The notes beneath the pieces were generated by a model that saw only the letters and a list, made by a program, of their open reading frames with translations, made no database searches and was not told where the DNA came from. A stretch of DNA of 64,000 nt. It comes from Leifsonia aquatica H1aii (GTDB taxonomy: Bacteria; Actinomycetota; Actinomycetes; Actinomycetales; Microbacteriaceae). Where the stretch lies: the NCBI RefSeq assembly GCF_000633535.1, contig NZ_AYMR01000007.1, forward strand, positions 186,001 to 250,000. Reading direction: 5' to 3'. Of the stretch, positions 20,317 to 28,531 are shown one piece after another (the first letter of the stretch is position 1; every line of letters starts with the position of its first letter). The position numbers and the translations under genes are program-made.

Positions 20317-21147
20317 ATGGTCTTCAAGCGGTCGATCTACAAGTCGCCCGCCCAGCTCCGCCTGATGGTGGCGCCGGGCCGGGCGACATCGGCGTCTCTG
20401 GATGCGGTCGCGTCGGCGGTGGCCGCCGGCATGACCACGCTCGAGCTCGATGCGATCGCCGAGCGCGCGATCGAGGAGGCCGGCGGCAAGCCGAACTTCA
20501 AACTCGAGCAGGGCTACCACCACACGATCTGCGCGTCGGTCAACGACGAGGTCGTGCACGGGATCCCCGGAGCACGGGTGCTGCAGCCCGGCGACATCCT
20601 GTCGGTGGACAGCGGCGCGATCCTCGACGGCTGGAACGGCGACTCCGCCGGCACCTTCGTGCTGCCGGACCCCGCTCGCCCCGAGGTCGTGGCCGAGCGG
20701 CAGAAACTGTCGGACGTCACGGAGCAGTCGCTGTGGCACGGCATCGCCCGGCTGGCGACCGCCCGGCACCTCAACGAGGTGGGCGAGGCGGTCGAGGACT
20801 ACATCCTGTCCCAGGGCGAGTACGGCATCCTGACCGATTACATCGGGCACGGGATCGGGCGCCGGATGCACGAGGAGCCCCCGGTCTTCAACTACCGGGT
20901 GCGGGCGAAGGGGCCCGAGGTCAAGCCGGGCCTCGTCGTCGCCATCGAGCCGATGGTCGTGCTCGGCGATCAGGAGACCTACGTGAAGGACGACGGCTGG
21001 ACGGTCGCCACGGAGGACGGCGCCGCCGCGGCTCACTGGGAGCACAGCGTCGCGGTCCACTCCGGCGGTATCTGGGTGCTCACCGCGTCCGACGGGGGAG
21101 CGGCCGGTCTCGCACCGTTCGGAATCACCCCCGCGCCCATCGCCTGA
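20317..21147 (+). CDS. map: type I methionine aminopeptidase
   Basis: 276 residues. It removes the initiator Met from nascent proteins. ATG 20317 gives the normal N-terminus. The five metal ligands are recognisable: Asp in ILSVDSGAI, Asp in WNGDSAGT, His in GHGIGRRMHEEP, Glu in VAIEPMV and Glu in WEHSVAV. It starts eight bases after adk and closes the block; the infA promoter follows. Confidence 0.96.
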   Translation: MVFKRSIYKSPAQLRLMVAPGRATSASLDAVASAVAAGMTTLELDAIAERAIEEAGGKPNFKLEQGYHHTICASVNDEVVHGIPGARVLQPGDILSVDSGAILDGWNGDSAGTFVLPDPARPEVVAERQKLSDVTEQSLWHGIARLATARHLNEVGEAVEDYILSQGEYGILTDYIGHGIGRRMHEEPPVFNYRVRAKGPEVKPGLVVAIEPMVVLGDQETYVKDDGWTVATEDGAAAAHWEHSVAVHSGGIWVLTASDGGAAGLAPFGITPAPIA

Positions 21148-21187
21148 CGTGCGTTCGCTCAGAGCGGGCGCAGATGATAGCCCAGAG

Positions 21188-21231
21188 TTGGCGAAACGGG
21201 TGAGCATCCCATAAGATTGATCCTTGGTGTC
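21188..21231 (+). promoter_or_regulatory. infA operon promoter with conserved initial transcribed sequence
   Basis: TTGGCG (21188-21193), an 18-base spacer and TAAGAT (21212-21217). The segment 21216-21231 (ATTGATCCTTGGTGTC) matches 15 of 16 bases downstream of the rplM promoter at 33942-33957. A GGTGTC/GACACC pair (21226-21231 and 21255-21260) could form a leader hairpin. Confidence 0.7.
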
Positions 21232-21307
21232 TTGGGCGCGTTTTTCGCATGCCTGACACCAGTCAACGCACGACCAGCAAACCACTACTTTTAGCGACAG
21301 TGAGGCT

Positions 21308-21529
21308 ATGGCCAAAAAAGACGGTGTCATCGAGATCGAAGGATCTGTTGTCGAAGCGCTGCCCAACGCGATGTTCCGCGTCGAGCTGACCAACGGCCAC
21401 AAGGTTCTTGCCCACATCTCCGGCAAGATGCGCCAGCACTACATCCGCATCCTCCCTGAGGATCGCGTGATCGTGGAGCTGAGCCCCTACGATCTGACCC
21501 GCGGCCGGATCGTCTACCGCTACAAGTAA
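21308..21529 (+). CDS. infA: translation initiation factor IF-1
   Basis: 73 residues, a single S1/OB fold. IF-1 occupies the ribosomal A site during initiation. [20 protein letters not shown] and the end [16 protein letters not shown] are canonical. First gene of the infA-rpmJ-rpsM-rpsK-rpoA-rplQ operon; a leader of about 85 bases separates it from its promoter. Confidence 0.97.
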   Translation: MAKKDGVIEIEGSVVEALPNAMFRVELTNGHKVLAHISGKMRQHYIRILPEDRVIVELSPYDLTRGRIVYRYK

Positions 21530-21610
21530 AGGTCTGCTGTAAGTAACGGCCCCACCATCGGGTAGCCCCTGGTGGAGTACGAGGACAGCGAACAAAGGTA
21601 AAGAAACACT

Positions 21611-21724
21611 ATGAAGGTCAAGCCTTCCGTCAAGAAGATCTGCGACAAGTGCAAGGTCATCCGTCGCAACGGACGGGTCATGGTCATCTGCGAGAACCCG
21701 CGCCACAAGCAGCGCCAGGGCTGA
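21611..21724 (+). CDS. rpmJ: 50S ribosomal protein L36
   Basis: 37 residues starting [20 protein letters not shown]. Zinc-ribbon ligands Cys11, Cys14, Cys27 and His32 are all present, so this is the C+ (zinc-binding) form. It lies between infA and rpsM, its usual position. ATG 21611 is preceded by AAAGGTAAAG. Confidence 0.95.
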   Translation: MKVKPSVKKICDKCKVIRRNGRVMVICENPRHKQRQG

Positions 21725-21879
21725 TCGCAGCTCGCTCCGGCGAGCAGTGCCGATAACCGAACAACGAACACAGGCGATCCCAGATCCCGCGCCGCCAGCC
21801 GGCGCGGGGGACACCCTCGGAGGAGGCCGGGGCACCGGGATCGCTGCAGACCTCCACTCATCACAGGAGAAGCCAACAC
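21725..21879 (+). other. rpmJ-rpsM spacer with two hairpins
   Basis: GCTCGC-TCCG-GCGAGC (21730-21745) and CCCGCGCC/GGCGCGGG (21786-21793, 21801-21808) are perfect stems. An AGGAG site precedes rpsM. A leader this long inside a ribosomal operon may be regulatory, but no known ribosomal-protein target structure is recognised. Confidence 0.4.
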
Positions 21880-22254
21880 ATGGCACGTCTAGCAGGCGTC
21901 GACATCCCGCGCGAGAAGCGTGTGGAGGTCGCACTCACCTACATCTACGGCGTCGGGCGCACGCGTGCGCTCAAGACGCTCGCCGAGACCGAGATCTCGG
22001 GCGACATCCGCGTCAAGGACCTGACCGACGAGCAGCTCGTCGCACTCCGCGACTACATCGAGGGCAACTTCAAGGTCGAGGGTGACCTCCGCCGCGAGGT
22101 CGCGGCCGACATCCGCCGCAAGGTCGAGATCGGCAGCTACGAGGGTATCCGCCACCGCAAGGGCCTCCCGGTCCGCGGCCAGCGCACCAAGACGAACGCT
22201 CGTACCCGCAAGGGCCCGAAGCGCACCGTGGCCGGCAAGAAGAAGGCGCGCTAA
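21880..22254 (+). CDS. rpsM: 30S ribosomal protein S13
   Basis: 124 residues. S13 bridges the 30S head to the 50S and contacts P-site t[23 protein letters not shown] and the basic C-terminal tail after [19 protein letters not shown] are typical. Confidence 0.97.
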   Translation: MARLAGVDIPREKRVEVALTYIYGVGRTRALKTLAETEISGDIRVKDLTDEQLVALRDYIEGNFKVEGDLRREVAADIRRKVEIGSYEGIRHRKGLPVRGQRTKTNARTRKGPKRTVAGKKKAR

Positions 22255-22291
22255 GGCCCGCGGCCCCACGCTCTAGGATTCAGGAGAAAAA

Positions 22292-22690
22292 ATGGCAGCA
22301 CCCAAGTCGGCCGCTCGCAAGCCGCGCAAAAAGGAAAAGAAGAACATCGCTGTGGGCCAGGCCCACATCAAGAGCACCTTCAACAACACGATCGTCTCGA
22401 TCACCGACACCACCGGTGCGGTCATCAGCTGGGCTTCCTCCGGCGGCGTCGGGTTCAAGGGCTCGCGCAAGTCGACCCCGTTCGCCGCGCAGCTGGCCGC
22501 CGAGTCGGCCGCCCGCCAGGCGCAGGAGCACGGGATGAAGAAGGTCGACGTCTTCGTCAAGGGCCCGGGCTCCGGACGCGAGACGGCGATCCGCTCGCTC
22601 CAGGCCGCCGGCCTCGAGGTGGGCTCGATCAACGACGTCACCCCGCAGGCGCACAACGGTTGCCGCCCGCCCAAGCGTCGTCGCGTCTAG
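22292..22690 (+). CDS. rpsK: 30S ribosomal protein S11
   Basis: 132 residues. It is a platform protein of the 30S near the E site. [20 protein letters not shown] and the end [19 protein letters not shown] are diagnostic. rpsD (S4), which follows rpsK in many bacteria, is absent; rpoA comes next after a 120-base spacer. Confidence 0.97.
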   Translation: MAAPKSAARKPRKKEKKNIAVGQAHIKSTFNNTIVSITDTTGAVISWASSGGVGFKGSRKSTPFAAQLAAESAARQAQEHGMKKVDVFVKGPGSGRETAIRSLQAAGLEVGSINDVTPQAHNGCRPPKRRRV

Positions 22691-22706
22691 TTCTCTTCAC
22701 GTCGCC

Positions 22707-22742
22707 CGTCAGGCGGCGGTCCGCCCGGGCCGCCGCCTGACG
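22707..22742 (+). other. hairpin after rpsK
   Basis: CGTCAGGCGGCGG (22707-22719) and CCGCCGCCTGACG (22730-22742) are perfect 13-bp arms with a ten-base loop. No T-run follows, so it may be a partial terminator or RNA-processing element ahead of rpoA. Confidence 0.5.
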
Positions 22743-22770
22743 GCGTGACGAACCCCACCTCACTCAACGC

Positions 22771-22792
22771 AAGTGTCATATAGCGGACACTT
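22771..22792 (+). promoter_or_regulatory. inverted repeat upstream of rpoA
   Basis: AAGTGTC-ATATAGCG-GACACTT is a perfect 7-bp inverted repeat ending 18 bases before the rpoA GTG. It would place a small hairpin just upstream of the ribosome site (GAAAGGAA) or serve as a protein-binding site. Confidence 0.4.
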
Positions 22793-22810
22793 AGCCGAAA
22801 GGAATCAACA

Positions 22811-23806
22811 GTGCTCATTGCACAGCGTCCTACGCTCACCGAAGAGAACATCTCCGAGTTCCGCTCGCGGTTCGTCATCGAGCCCCTGGAGCCCGGCTTC
22901 GGTTACACCCTCGGCAACTCGCTTCGTCGCACCCTGCTCTCGTCCATCCCCGGTGCCGCCGTCACCAGCATCCGTATCGACGGTGTGCTGCACGAGTTCA
23001 GCACCGTCCCGGGTGTGAAGGAAGACGTCACCGAGATCATCCTGAACATCAAGGGTCTCGTGGTGTCGAGCGAGCACGACGAGCCGATCACCGCCTACCT
23101 GCGCAAGACGGGCGCCGGTCAGGTCACCGCTGCCGACATCTCGGCTCCGGCGGGCGTGGAGATCCACAACCCCGAGCTGGTCATCGCGACCCTCAACGAC
23201 AAGGCGAAGTTCGAGGTCGAGCTCACCATCGAGCGTGGCCGCGGCTACGTGTCGGCCCAGCAGAACCGCAACGAGTACAGCGAGGCGGGCCAGATCCCGA
23301 TCGACTCGATCTACTCGCCGGTCCTCAAGGTCACCTACCGTGTCGAGGCGACCCGTGCGGGCGAGCGCACCGACTTCGACCGCCTCGTGGTCGACGTCGA
23401 GAGCAAGCCGGCGATCACGCCGCGCGACGCGATCGCGTCCGCCGGGCGCACGCTGGTCGAGCTGTTCGGTCTGGCGCGCGAGCTCAACAGCGCGGCCGAG
23501 GGCATCGAGATCGGCCCCGCGCCGGTCGACCAGGTCCTCAGCTCCGAGCTCTCGATGCCGATCGAGGACCTCGACCTGTCGGTCCGTTCGTACAACTGCC
23601 TCAAGCGCGAGGGCATCAACACCGTGAGCGAGCTCGTCTCGCTGTCGGAGACGCAGCTCATGAACATCCGCAACTTCGGTCAGAAGTCGGTGGATGAGGT
23701 CAAGGACAAGCTGACGGAGATGGGCCTGTCGCTGAAGGACTCGGTCCCCGGGTTCGACGGCGCCCACTTCTACAGCGGGTACGAAGAGGACGAGACCACC
23801 ATCTGA
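22811..23806 (+). CDS. rpoA: RNA polymerase alpha subunit
   Basis: 331 residues, GTG start after GAAAGGAATC. The N-terminal domain (assembly; [20 protein letters not shown]) spans about 1-230, and the C-terminal domain that contacts UP elements and activators includes [18 protein letters not shown] and [15 protein letters not shown] short acidic tail follows. It is co-operonic with rplQ. Confidence 0.98.
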   Translation: MLIAQRPTLTEENISEFRSRFVIEPLEPGFGYTLGNSLRRTLLSSIPGAAVTSIRIDGVLHEFSTVPGVKEDVTEIILNIKGLVVSSEHDEPITAYLRKTGAGQVTAADISAPAGVEIHNPELVIATLNDKAKFEVELTIERGRGYVSAQQNRNEYSEAGQIPIDSIYSPVLKVTYRVEATRAGERTDFDRLVVDVESKPAITPRDAIASAGRTLVELFGLARELNSAAEGIEIGPAPVDQVLSSELSMPIEDLDLSVRSYNCLKREGINTVSELVSLSETQLMNIRNFGQKSVDEVKDKLTEMGLSLKDSVPGFDGAHFYSGYEEDETTI

Positions 23807-23861
23807 GGCCTCGGCGTTCCCGACAAGCCTTTCGACGTTTCACAACTGGAGATAACCGATC

Positions 23862-24428
23862 ATGCCTAAGCCCACCAAGGGCCCCCGCCTCGGAGGCGGT
23901 CCCGCGCACGAGCGCCTCATGCTCGCCAACCTGGCTGCCGCGCTGTTCACGCACAAGAGCATCAAGACCACCGAGACCAAGGCGAAGCGCCTGCGTCCCT
24001 ACGCCGAGCGGCTCATCACGTTCGCGAAGCGTGGCGACCTGCACGCGCGTCGTCGGGTGCTCGCCGTGATCGGCGACAAGTCCGTGGTCCACGAGCTCTT
24101 CACCGAGATCGCGCCGCTGGTCGCCGAGCGTGAGGGCGGCTACACCCGCATCACCAAGCTCGGCTACCGCAAGGGTGACAACGCGCCCATGGCGCAGATC
24201 GAGCTCGTGCTCGAGCCCGTCGCCCCGAAGGCGAAGCCGGCCAAGTCCTCGAAGGCCGCCGCCCCGAAGGCCGCTCCGGCCGAGGAGGCCCCGGTCGAGG
24301 AGACCCCGGCCGAGGACGTCGCCACCGAGGAGACCGCGGCCGCCGAGGCCGAGGTCGTCGAGGCGTCGACCGCCGACGCCGAGGCCGCCGAGGAGACCAC
24401 CGCCGAGGCGGAGGCCGAGAAGGCGTAA
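23862..24428 (+). CDS. rplQ: 50S ribosomal protein L17 with acidic C-terminal tail
   Basis: 188 residues; the bacterial core is about 120. [20 protein letters not shown] through the end [15 protein letters not shown] is standard. Residues ~125-188 are a Lys/Ala then Glu/Ala/Thr-rich low-complexity tail ([19 protein letters not shown]). Last gene of the operon, followed by a terminator. Confidence 0.97.
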   Translation: MPKPTKGPRLGGGPAHERLMLANLAAALFTHKSIKTTETKAKRLRPYAERLITFAKRGDLHARRRVLAVIGDKSVVHELFTEIAPLVAEREGGYTRITKLGYRKGDNAPMAQIELVLEPVAPKAKPAKSSKAAAPKAAPAEEAPVEETPAEDVATEETAAAEAEVVEASTADAEAAEETTAEAEAEKA

Positions 24429-24445
24429 GTCTCTCGCACCCCGTA

Positions 24446-24484
24446 CGGAAGACCCCGCATCCCTCTGGGAGGCGGGGTCTTCCG
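24446..24484 (+). terminator. terminator after rplQ
   Basis: CGGAAGACCCCGC (24446-24458) pairs perfectly with GCGGGGTCTTCCG (24472-24484); CTTTG follows. Closes the alpha operon. Confidence 0.8.
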
Positions 24485-24489
24485 CTTTG

Positions 24490-24495
24490 TAGGCT
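24490..24495 (+). promoter_or_regulatory. -10 box (TAGGCT) of a leaderless message
   Basis: It ends exactly 6 bases before ATG 24502, so transcription would start at or beside the A of the start codon of the GNAT gene. No Shine-Dalgarno sequence is needed or seen. Confidence 0.6.
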
Positions 24496-24501
24496 GACAG
24501 G

Positions 24502-25545
24502 ATGGATCGCATCGACGAGGACCTGCCTCCGCTGAACGAACGGGTGACCGCACCACCGACGTACACGCCGCGGCATCCCTTGATCGCCCGCTGGCGTCCG
24601 GCGACCCGGGAGGACGTCGATGCCGTGTGGGAGGTCGTGCGCGCGGCGGACGCCCTGGAGCACCCGAACTACCTCGCCACGCGCGAGGAGGTCGCGGAGG
24701 AGCTGGGCTACAGCTTCGTGGACCTGGAGCACGATTCGCTGCTCGCCGAGACCGCGGACGGTCGCGTCGTCGCCGTCGGCGTCGTCGTCGAGCCGCCGGG
24801 CAAAGAGACGCTGGTGCGGGAGTTCCTGAACGGGGGAGTTCATCCGGAGTTCGCCGGGCGCGGGATCGGACGCGAGCTGCTCGCGTGGCAGCTCGCGCGT
24901 GGCGAGCAGAAGCTCGCCGCCTCCACTGAACGTCTGCCGGGCTGGCTGGTCGGCTATGCGGACGAGCGCGCACCCCGGCGCGAGAACCTGCTGAGGGCGG
25001 GCGGACTGGAGCCCGTCCGCTACTTCCTGGGGCTGGAGCGGGATCTCGCCGCCCCCGTGCCGACGGTCGTCCCCCTGGACGGCGTGCGCGTCGTCCCGTT
25101 CGCCCCCGCGCTCTCGGAGGCCGCGCATCGTGCACGCGACGAAGCGTTCGGTGACCACTGGGGGAGTCAGCCGATGAGCGACGAGCAGTGGGAGACCTTC
25201 CTCGGCGGCACCTTCCGCGCCGACCTGTCCTTCGTCGCCCTCGCGCCGGGGACCGACGGCGAGGAGGTCGTCGGTGTGGTGATGAGCCAGGTGAACGAGG
25301 ACGACTGGACATCGCAGGGCTTCACCGGGGCGTACGTGGCGATGCTCGGCACGACGCGCGCGCATCGGGGCCGGCGGATCGCGCCCGCGCTCCTCGCTGC
25401 GACGCTGTCGGCGTGTGCCGAGCGGGGCTGGGAGCGGGTGACGCTCGACGTGGATGCGGAGAATCCGACCGGCGCCCTGGGCCTGTACACCCGGCTCGGC
25501 TTCGTCGGAGCGACCCGGGAGACCGGCCTGGTGCGCGCCTACTGA
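24502..25545 (+). CDS. GNAT-family N-acetyltransferase with two GNAT domains
   Basis: 347 residues. Two GNAT-like halves are visible. The first (~30-160) contains the acetyl-CoA loop GGVHPEFAGRGIGRELLAW; the second (~195-347) contains TRAHRGRRIAPALLAATL and then NPTGALGLYTRLGFVGATRE, a classical motif A/B arrangement. Tandem GNAT proteins in actinobacteria include mycothiol synthase and others, but the substrate cannot be read here. It sits alone after the alpha operon and ends convergently with the acyltransferase gene, overlapping it by seven bases. Confidence 0.8.
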   Translation: MDRIDEDLPPLNERVTAPPTYTPRHPLIARWRPATREDVDAVWEVVRAADALEHPNYLATREEVAEELGYSFVDLEHDSLLAETADGRVVAVGVVVEPPGKETLVREFLNGGVHPEFAGRGIGRELLAWQLARGEQKLAASTERLPGWLVGYADERAPRRENLLRAGGLEPVRYFLGLERDLAAPVPTVVPLDGVRVVPFAPALSEAAHRARDEAFGDHWGSQPMSDEQWETFLGGTFRADLSFVALAPGTDGEEVVGVVMSQVNEDDWTSQGFTGAYVAMLGTTRAHRGRRIAPALLAATLSACAERGWERVTLDVDAENPTGALGLYTRLGFVGATRETGLVRAY

Positions 25546-27596
25546 GGGCGGGGCCCGGCCTTGTCCCAGGGGTTCGCGGGACGGACGGAGGAGTGCTCGG
25601 CGAGGGTGTGCAAGGCCGCGCCCAGCGCCTCGGCGTAGACGAGTCCGCCGCGGTGCCCGGGGTGGATCTGGTCGTCGGCGAGCAGGTCCAGGTGCTCGGC
25701 GATCGCCTTCTTCCAGTCGGCGACGAACACTCGCCCGGGGTGCGCCGCGGCGAAGCCGTCGAGGGTCGTGTTGACGCCGTCCGTCCACGAGCGCGGTGCC
25801 TGGACGTTCACCAGCACCAGGTGACGGCGTGGCCCGATCGCATCGAGCACCTCCTGCAGGCTGTCCGCCGCGATGGATCCGTTGGTGCCGAGCCCGAGGA
25901 CGACGACGTCGCGCAGTTCCCCGGAGGACGCGGCCGCCGCGATCATCTCCGGGGCCTTGCTCATCTGGCGGGAGACGACCGCGTCGACCGCGATCCCTGG
26001 ATACGTCTCCTGCAGGGCCGGTGCGGAGGCGAGCATGACGGAGTCGCCGAACGCCGAGATCTCCGGACCCTTCGCGATCGGGTGCGGGTCCGGGGGGACG
26101 CGCCGGTGGGCGGACGACGGCGCGGGGGTGGCGGGCGCGGTGGCGGTCACCGGGCCCGGGCCGTGGAGCGATGCGGCCCCCTGCTCGATCATCCGTTGGG
26201 CGGCCGTGGCCGTCGGCGCGACGACCATGGCCGCGACGGTGAGCAGCACGAGGACGGCGGCGAGCACGGTTCCCGCGATCCCGGCGACCCGCGTGGACCG
26301 CGAGAGGCGCATGCGGACGCGGGCCCGCCGGAACGCTCCACGCAGTCCGTGCGTGCGGATGGGCTGCTCCAGGTAGCGGTACGACAGCGATGCCGCGGCG
26401 CCGGTCACGGCGAGCGAGCCCAGGCCGACGAACAGCGCGGCGACCGGCTCGTTCTCGTCGGGCACGAACGCGCACGCGAGGACGAAGACCGGCCAGTGCC
26501 ACAGGTACAGGCCGTACGAGCGGGCGCCGACGAATCGCAGCGGCGCGAGATCGAGCGTGCGGCCGAGGGAGGAGCGGGGCGTGATCGCGGCCCAGATCGC
26601 GATCGCGCTCAGCAGGCTCACCAGGGCGAGACCACCGCGGTAGGTGAACGCGGAGTCGGACGTCATCGCGTACGCGCAGACCACCAGCCCCACGACCGAG
26701 AGCGCCCCGAGCGGCGGCAGCCAGCGGCGCACGAACGTCTGGAACCGGCTCTCGCCGGCGTCGAGGTCGAGCGGGCGCATGCGCAGCACGAGGAGGGCGA
26801 GCGCGGCGCCGAGCGCGAGCCCGAAGCTGTGGGTGTCGGAACCGAAGTAGACACGCGTCGGGTCCTCGCCGGGGACGTAGAGCACGGCCATCCAGACGGC
26901 CGAGCCCACGGCCGCCGCCAGGACGATGGTGAAACGTGCCCACCACGGCTTCAGCAGGGCGAGCGCGAGCAGGACGAGGGGCCAGACCAGGTAGAACTGC
27001 TCCTCGACCGCGAGCGACCAGAGGTTGCGGAAGAGTTCGGGCGCGCCCTGAGCGAAGTAGCTCGAGTCGGCGGCCACCGAGAGCCAGTTGGCGCTGAAGG
27101 TCACGGCGCCGAGGACCTGCCGCGGCAGCCCGACCAGCACGTCGCCGCCGAGGGCGAAGGCGACGCTCGAGCAGACGATCACGAGCAGCCCGATCGCGGG
27201 GAGCAGGCGGCGCGCGCGTCGTATCCAGAAGCGCCGCAGATCGATCCGTCCGGTCGCGCGACGCTCCCGCACCAGCAGGCTGGTGATCAGGAAGCCGCTG
27301 ATCACGAAGAAGACGTCGACGCCGATGAATCCGCCGGGGAGGACGCCCGGGAACAGGTGGTAGACCAGCACGACCGCCACCGCGAACGCACGCAGCCCGT
27401 CGAGTCCCGCGTAGCGGATCGCCGACGGAGTCGACGGACCGCTGCCCGGCGTCGCCGCCCGTGGAGCGGGAGCATCGGGTCGGACGGTCACGGCGGGCCG
27501 GACGGTGAGAAGTGGCAAGACAGTCTCTGAAGCGATCGGGGGCGGGGGCGGGAGAATGCCGTGCCGCTGCGGGCACGGAAGCGCCCACGATAGCAA
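25539..27596 (-). CDS. acyltransferase-3 (OafA-type) membrane protein with SGNH domain
   Basis: Up to 685 residues. The membrane half opens with YAGLDGLRAFAVAVVLVYHL and GGFIGVDVFFVISGFLITSL, the signature of OafA/YrhL O-acyltransferases, and has about ten helices. The soluble C-terminal domain has SGNH hydrolase blocks: GDSVM (Ser), LGLGTNG and DDQIHPGH (Asp/His). Such proteins O-acetylate cell-surface glycans. The start is uncertain: TTG 27596 gives the longest frame, but a TATCGT box lies just inside it, and TTG 27518 or GTG 27491 may be used. It is divergent from truA and may act on the polymer suggested by the nearby nonulosonate cassette (inference). Confidence 0.85.
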   Translation of the reverse strand: MLSWALPCPQRHGILPPPPPIASETVLPLLTVRPAVTVRPDAPAPRAATPGSGPSTPSAIRYAGLDGLRAFAVAVVLVYHLFPGVLPGGFIGVDVFFVISGFLITSLLVRERRATGRIDLRRFWIRRARRLLPAIGLLVIVCSSVAFALGGDVLVGLPRQVLGAVTFSANWLSVAADSSYFAQGAPELFRNLWSLAVEEQFYLVWPLVLLALALLKPWWARFTIVLAAAVGSAVWMAVLYVPGEDPTRVYFGSDTHSFGLALGAALALLVLRMRPLDLDAGESRFQTFVRRWLPPLGALSVVGLVVCAYAMTSDSAFTYRGGLALVSLLSAIAIWAAITPRSSLGRTLDLAPLRFVGARSYGLYLWHWPVFVLACAFVPDENEPVAALFVGLGSLAVTGAAASLSYRYLEQPIRTHGLRGAFRRARVRMRLSRSTRVAGIAGTVLAAVLVLLTVAAMVVAPTATAAQRMIEQGAASLHGPGPVTATAPATPAPSSAHRRVPPDPHPIAKGPEISAFGDSVMLASAPALQETYPGIAVDAVVSRQMSKAPEMIAAAASSGELRDVVVLGLGTNGSIAADSLQEVLDAIGPRRHLVLVNVQAPRSWTDGVNTTLDGFAAAHPGRVFVADWKKAIAEHLDLLADDQIHPGHRGGLVYAEALGAALHTLAEHSSVRPANPWDKAGPRPQ

Positions 27597-27652
27597 TCGC
27601 GGCTGACAGTCGCCTCACCCCGCCGGGCGCGCCGCCGTCCTCCCGCCGTCCC

Positions 27653-27658
27653 TAGAAT
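27653..27658 (+). promoter_or_regulatory. -10 box (TAGAAT) of truA
   Basis: TAGAAT ends 6 bases before the truA ATG; the message is probably leaderless. Confidence 0.6.
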
Positions 27659-27664
27659 CGAGGG

Positions 27665-28531
27665 ATGACCGACCTGTCGACGCGCTATCGGCTGGACATC
27701 GCCTACCAGGGCACCGACTTCAACGGCTGGGGCCGGCAGCCGGGCCTCCGCACGGTGCAGGGGGTGCTGGAGGAGACGCTGGCGACCATCTTCCGCCGCG
27801 CCGGGGACGCTCCGGCGCTCACGGTCGCGGGGCGGACGGACGCCGGGGTCCATGCCGTCGGGCAGGTGGCGCATGTCGACTTGACGGCCGCCCAGGTGGC
27901 GGTGCTGCGCAAGCCGCACGGGAAGCGGCCGCCGCTGCCCGCCGGGGAGGCCCTGGCTCGCCGCATCAACGGCGTGCTCGGCCCTGTCCCCGATGTGGTG
28001 ATCCGTCGGGCGAGCGAGGCGCCGGCCGGTTTCGACGCGCGGTTCTCGGCGCTGTGGCGGCGCTACGAGTACCGGGTCGCCGATCGAGACTCCTTCCGCG
28101 ATCCGCTGCAGCGCCACCGCATCGCGTGGGTGTCGTCCGAGCTCGACGTGGCAAGGATGGACATGGCCGCGCACGGTCTGCTCGGTCTGCACGACTTCGC
28201 GAGCTACTGCAAGGCGCGGGAGGGGGCGACGACGATCCGCACGCTCCAGGCCTTCTCGTGGCGGCGGGACGCCGACGGCGTCCTCGTCGGGGAGGTCGTC
28301 GCGGACGCCTTCTGCCACAGCATGGTGCGGGCACTGGTGGGGGCGTGCGTGGAGGTCGGCGAGGGCAAGCTCGAACCGGGGGACCTCGTCGGGCTGCGCG
28401 ACGAGGAGCGGCGCACCAACGCGTTCAAGGTGATGCCGGCGCGCGGTCTGACGCTGCTGGACGTCGGCTACCCGGAGGGGGCGGAGCTGTCGCTGCGCGC
28501 GGAGCAGACCCGGGCTCGGCGTTCGCTCTGA
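27665..28531 (+). CDS. truA: tRNA pseudouridine(38-40) synthase
   Basis: 288 residues. TruA modifies uridines 38-40 of the tRNA anticodon arm. The catalytic Asp is in VAGRTDAGVHAVGQVAHVD, and the RRYEYRV and DFASYCKA blocks are typical. The last ~35 codons (28425-28531) overlap antisense with the 3' end of the leftward glycosyltransferase gene. truA in many actinobacteria follows rplQ; here two genes intervene. Confidence 0.95.
   Translation: MTDLSTRYRLDIAYQGTDFNGWGRQPGLRTVQGVLEETLATIFRRAGDAPALTVAGRTDAGVHAVGQVAHVDLTAAQVAVLRKPHGKRPPLPAGEALARRINGVLGPVPDVVIRRASEAPAGFDARFSALWRRYEYRVADRDSFRDPLQRHRIAWVSSELDVARMDMAAHGLLGLHDFASYCKAREGATTIRTLQAFSWRRDADGVLVGEVVADAFCHSMVRALVGACVEVGEGKLEPGDLVGLRDEERRTNAFKVMPARGLTLLDVGYPEGAELSLRAEQTRARRSL

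Noticed and set aside
24151-27618. 1155-codon leftward ORF spanning rplQ, the GNAT gene and the acyltransferase
   Set aside because: It is a shadow frame across three well-supported genes; translation is Arg/Pro-rich without recognisable domains.
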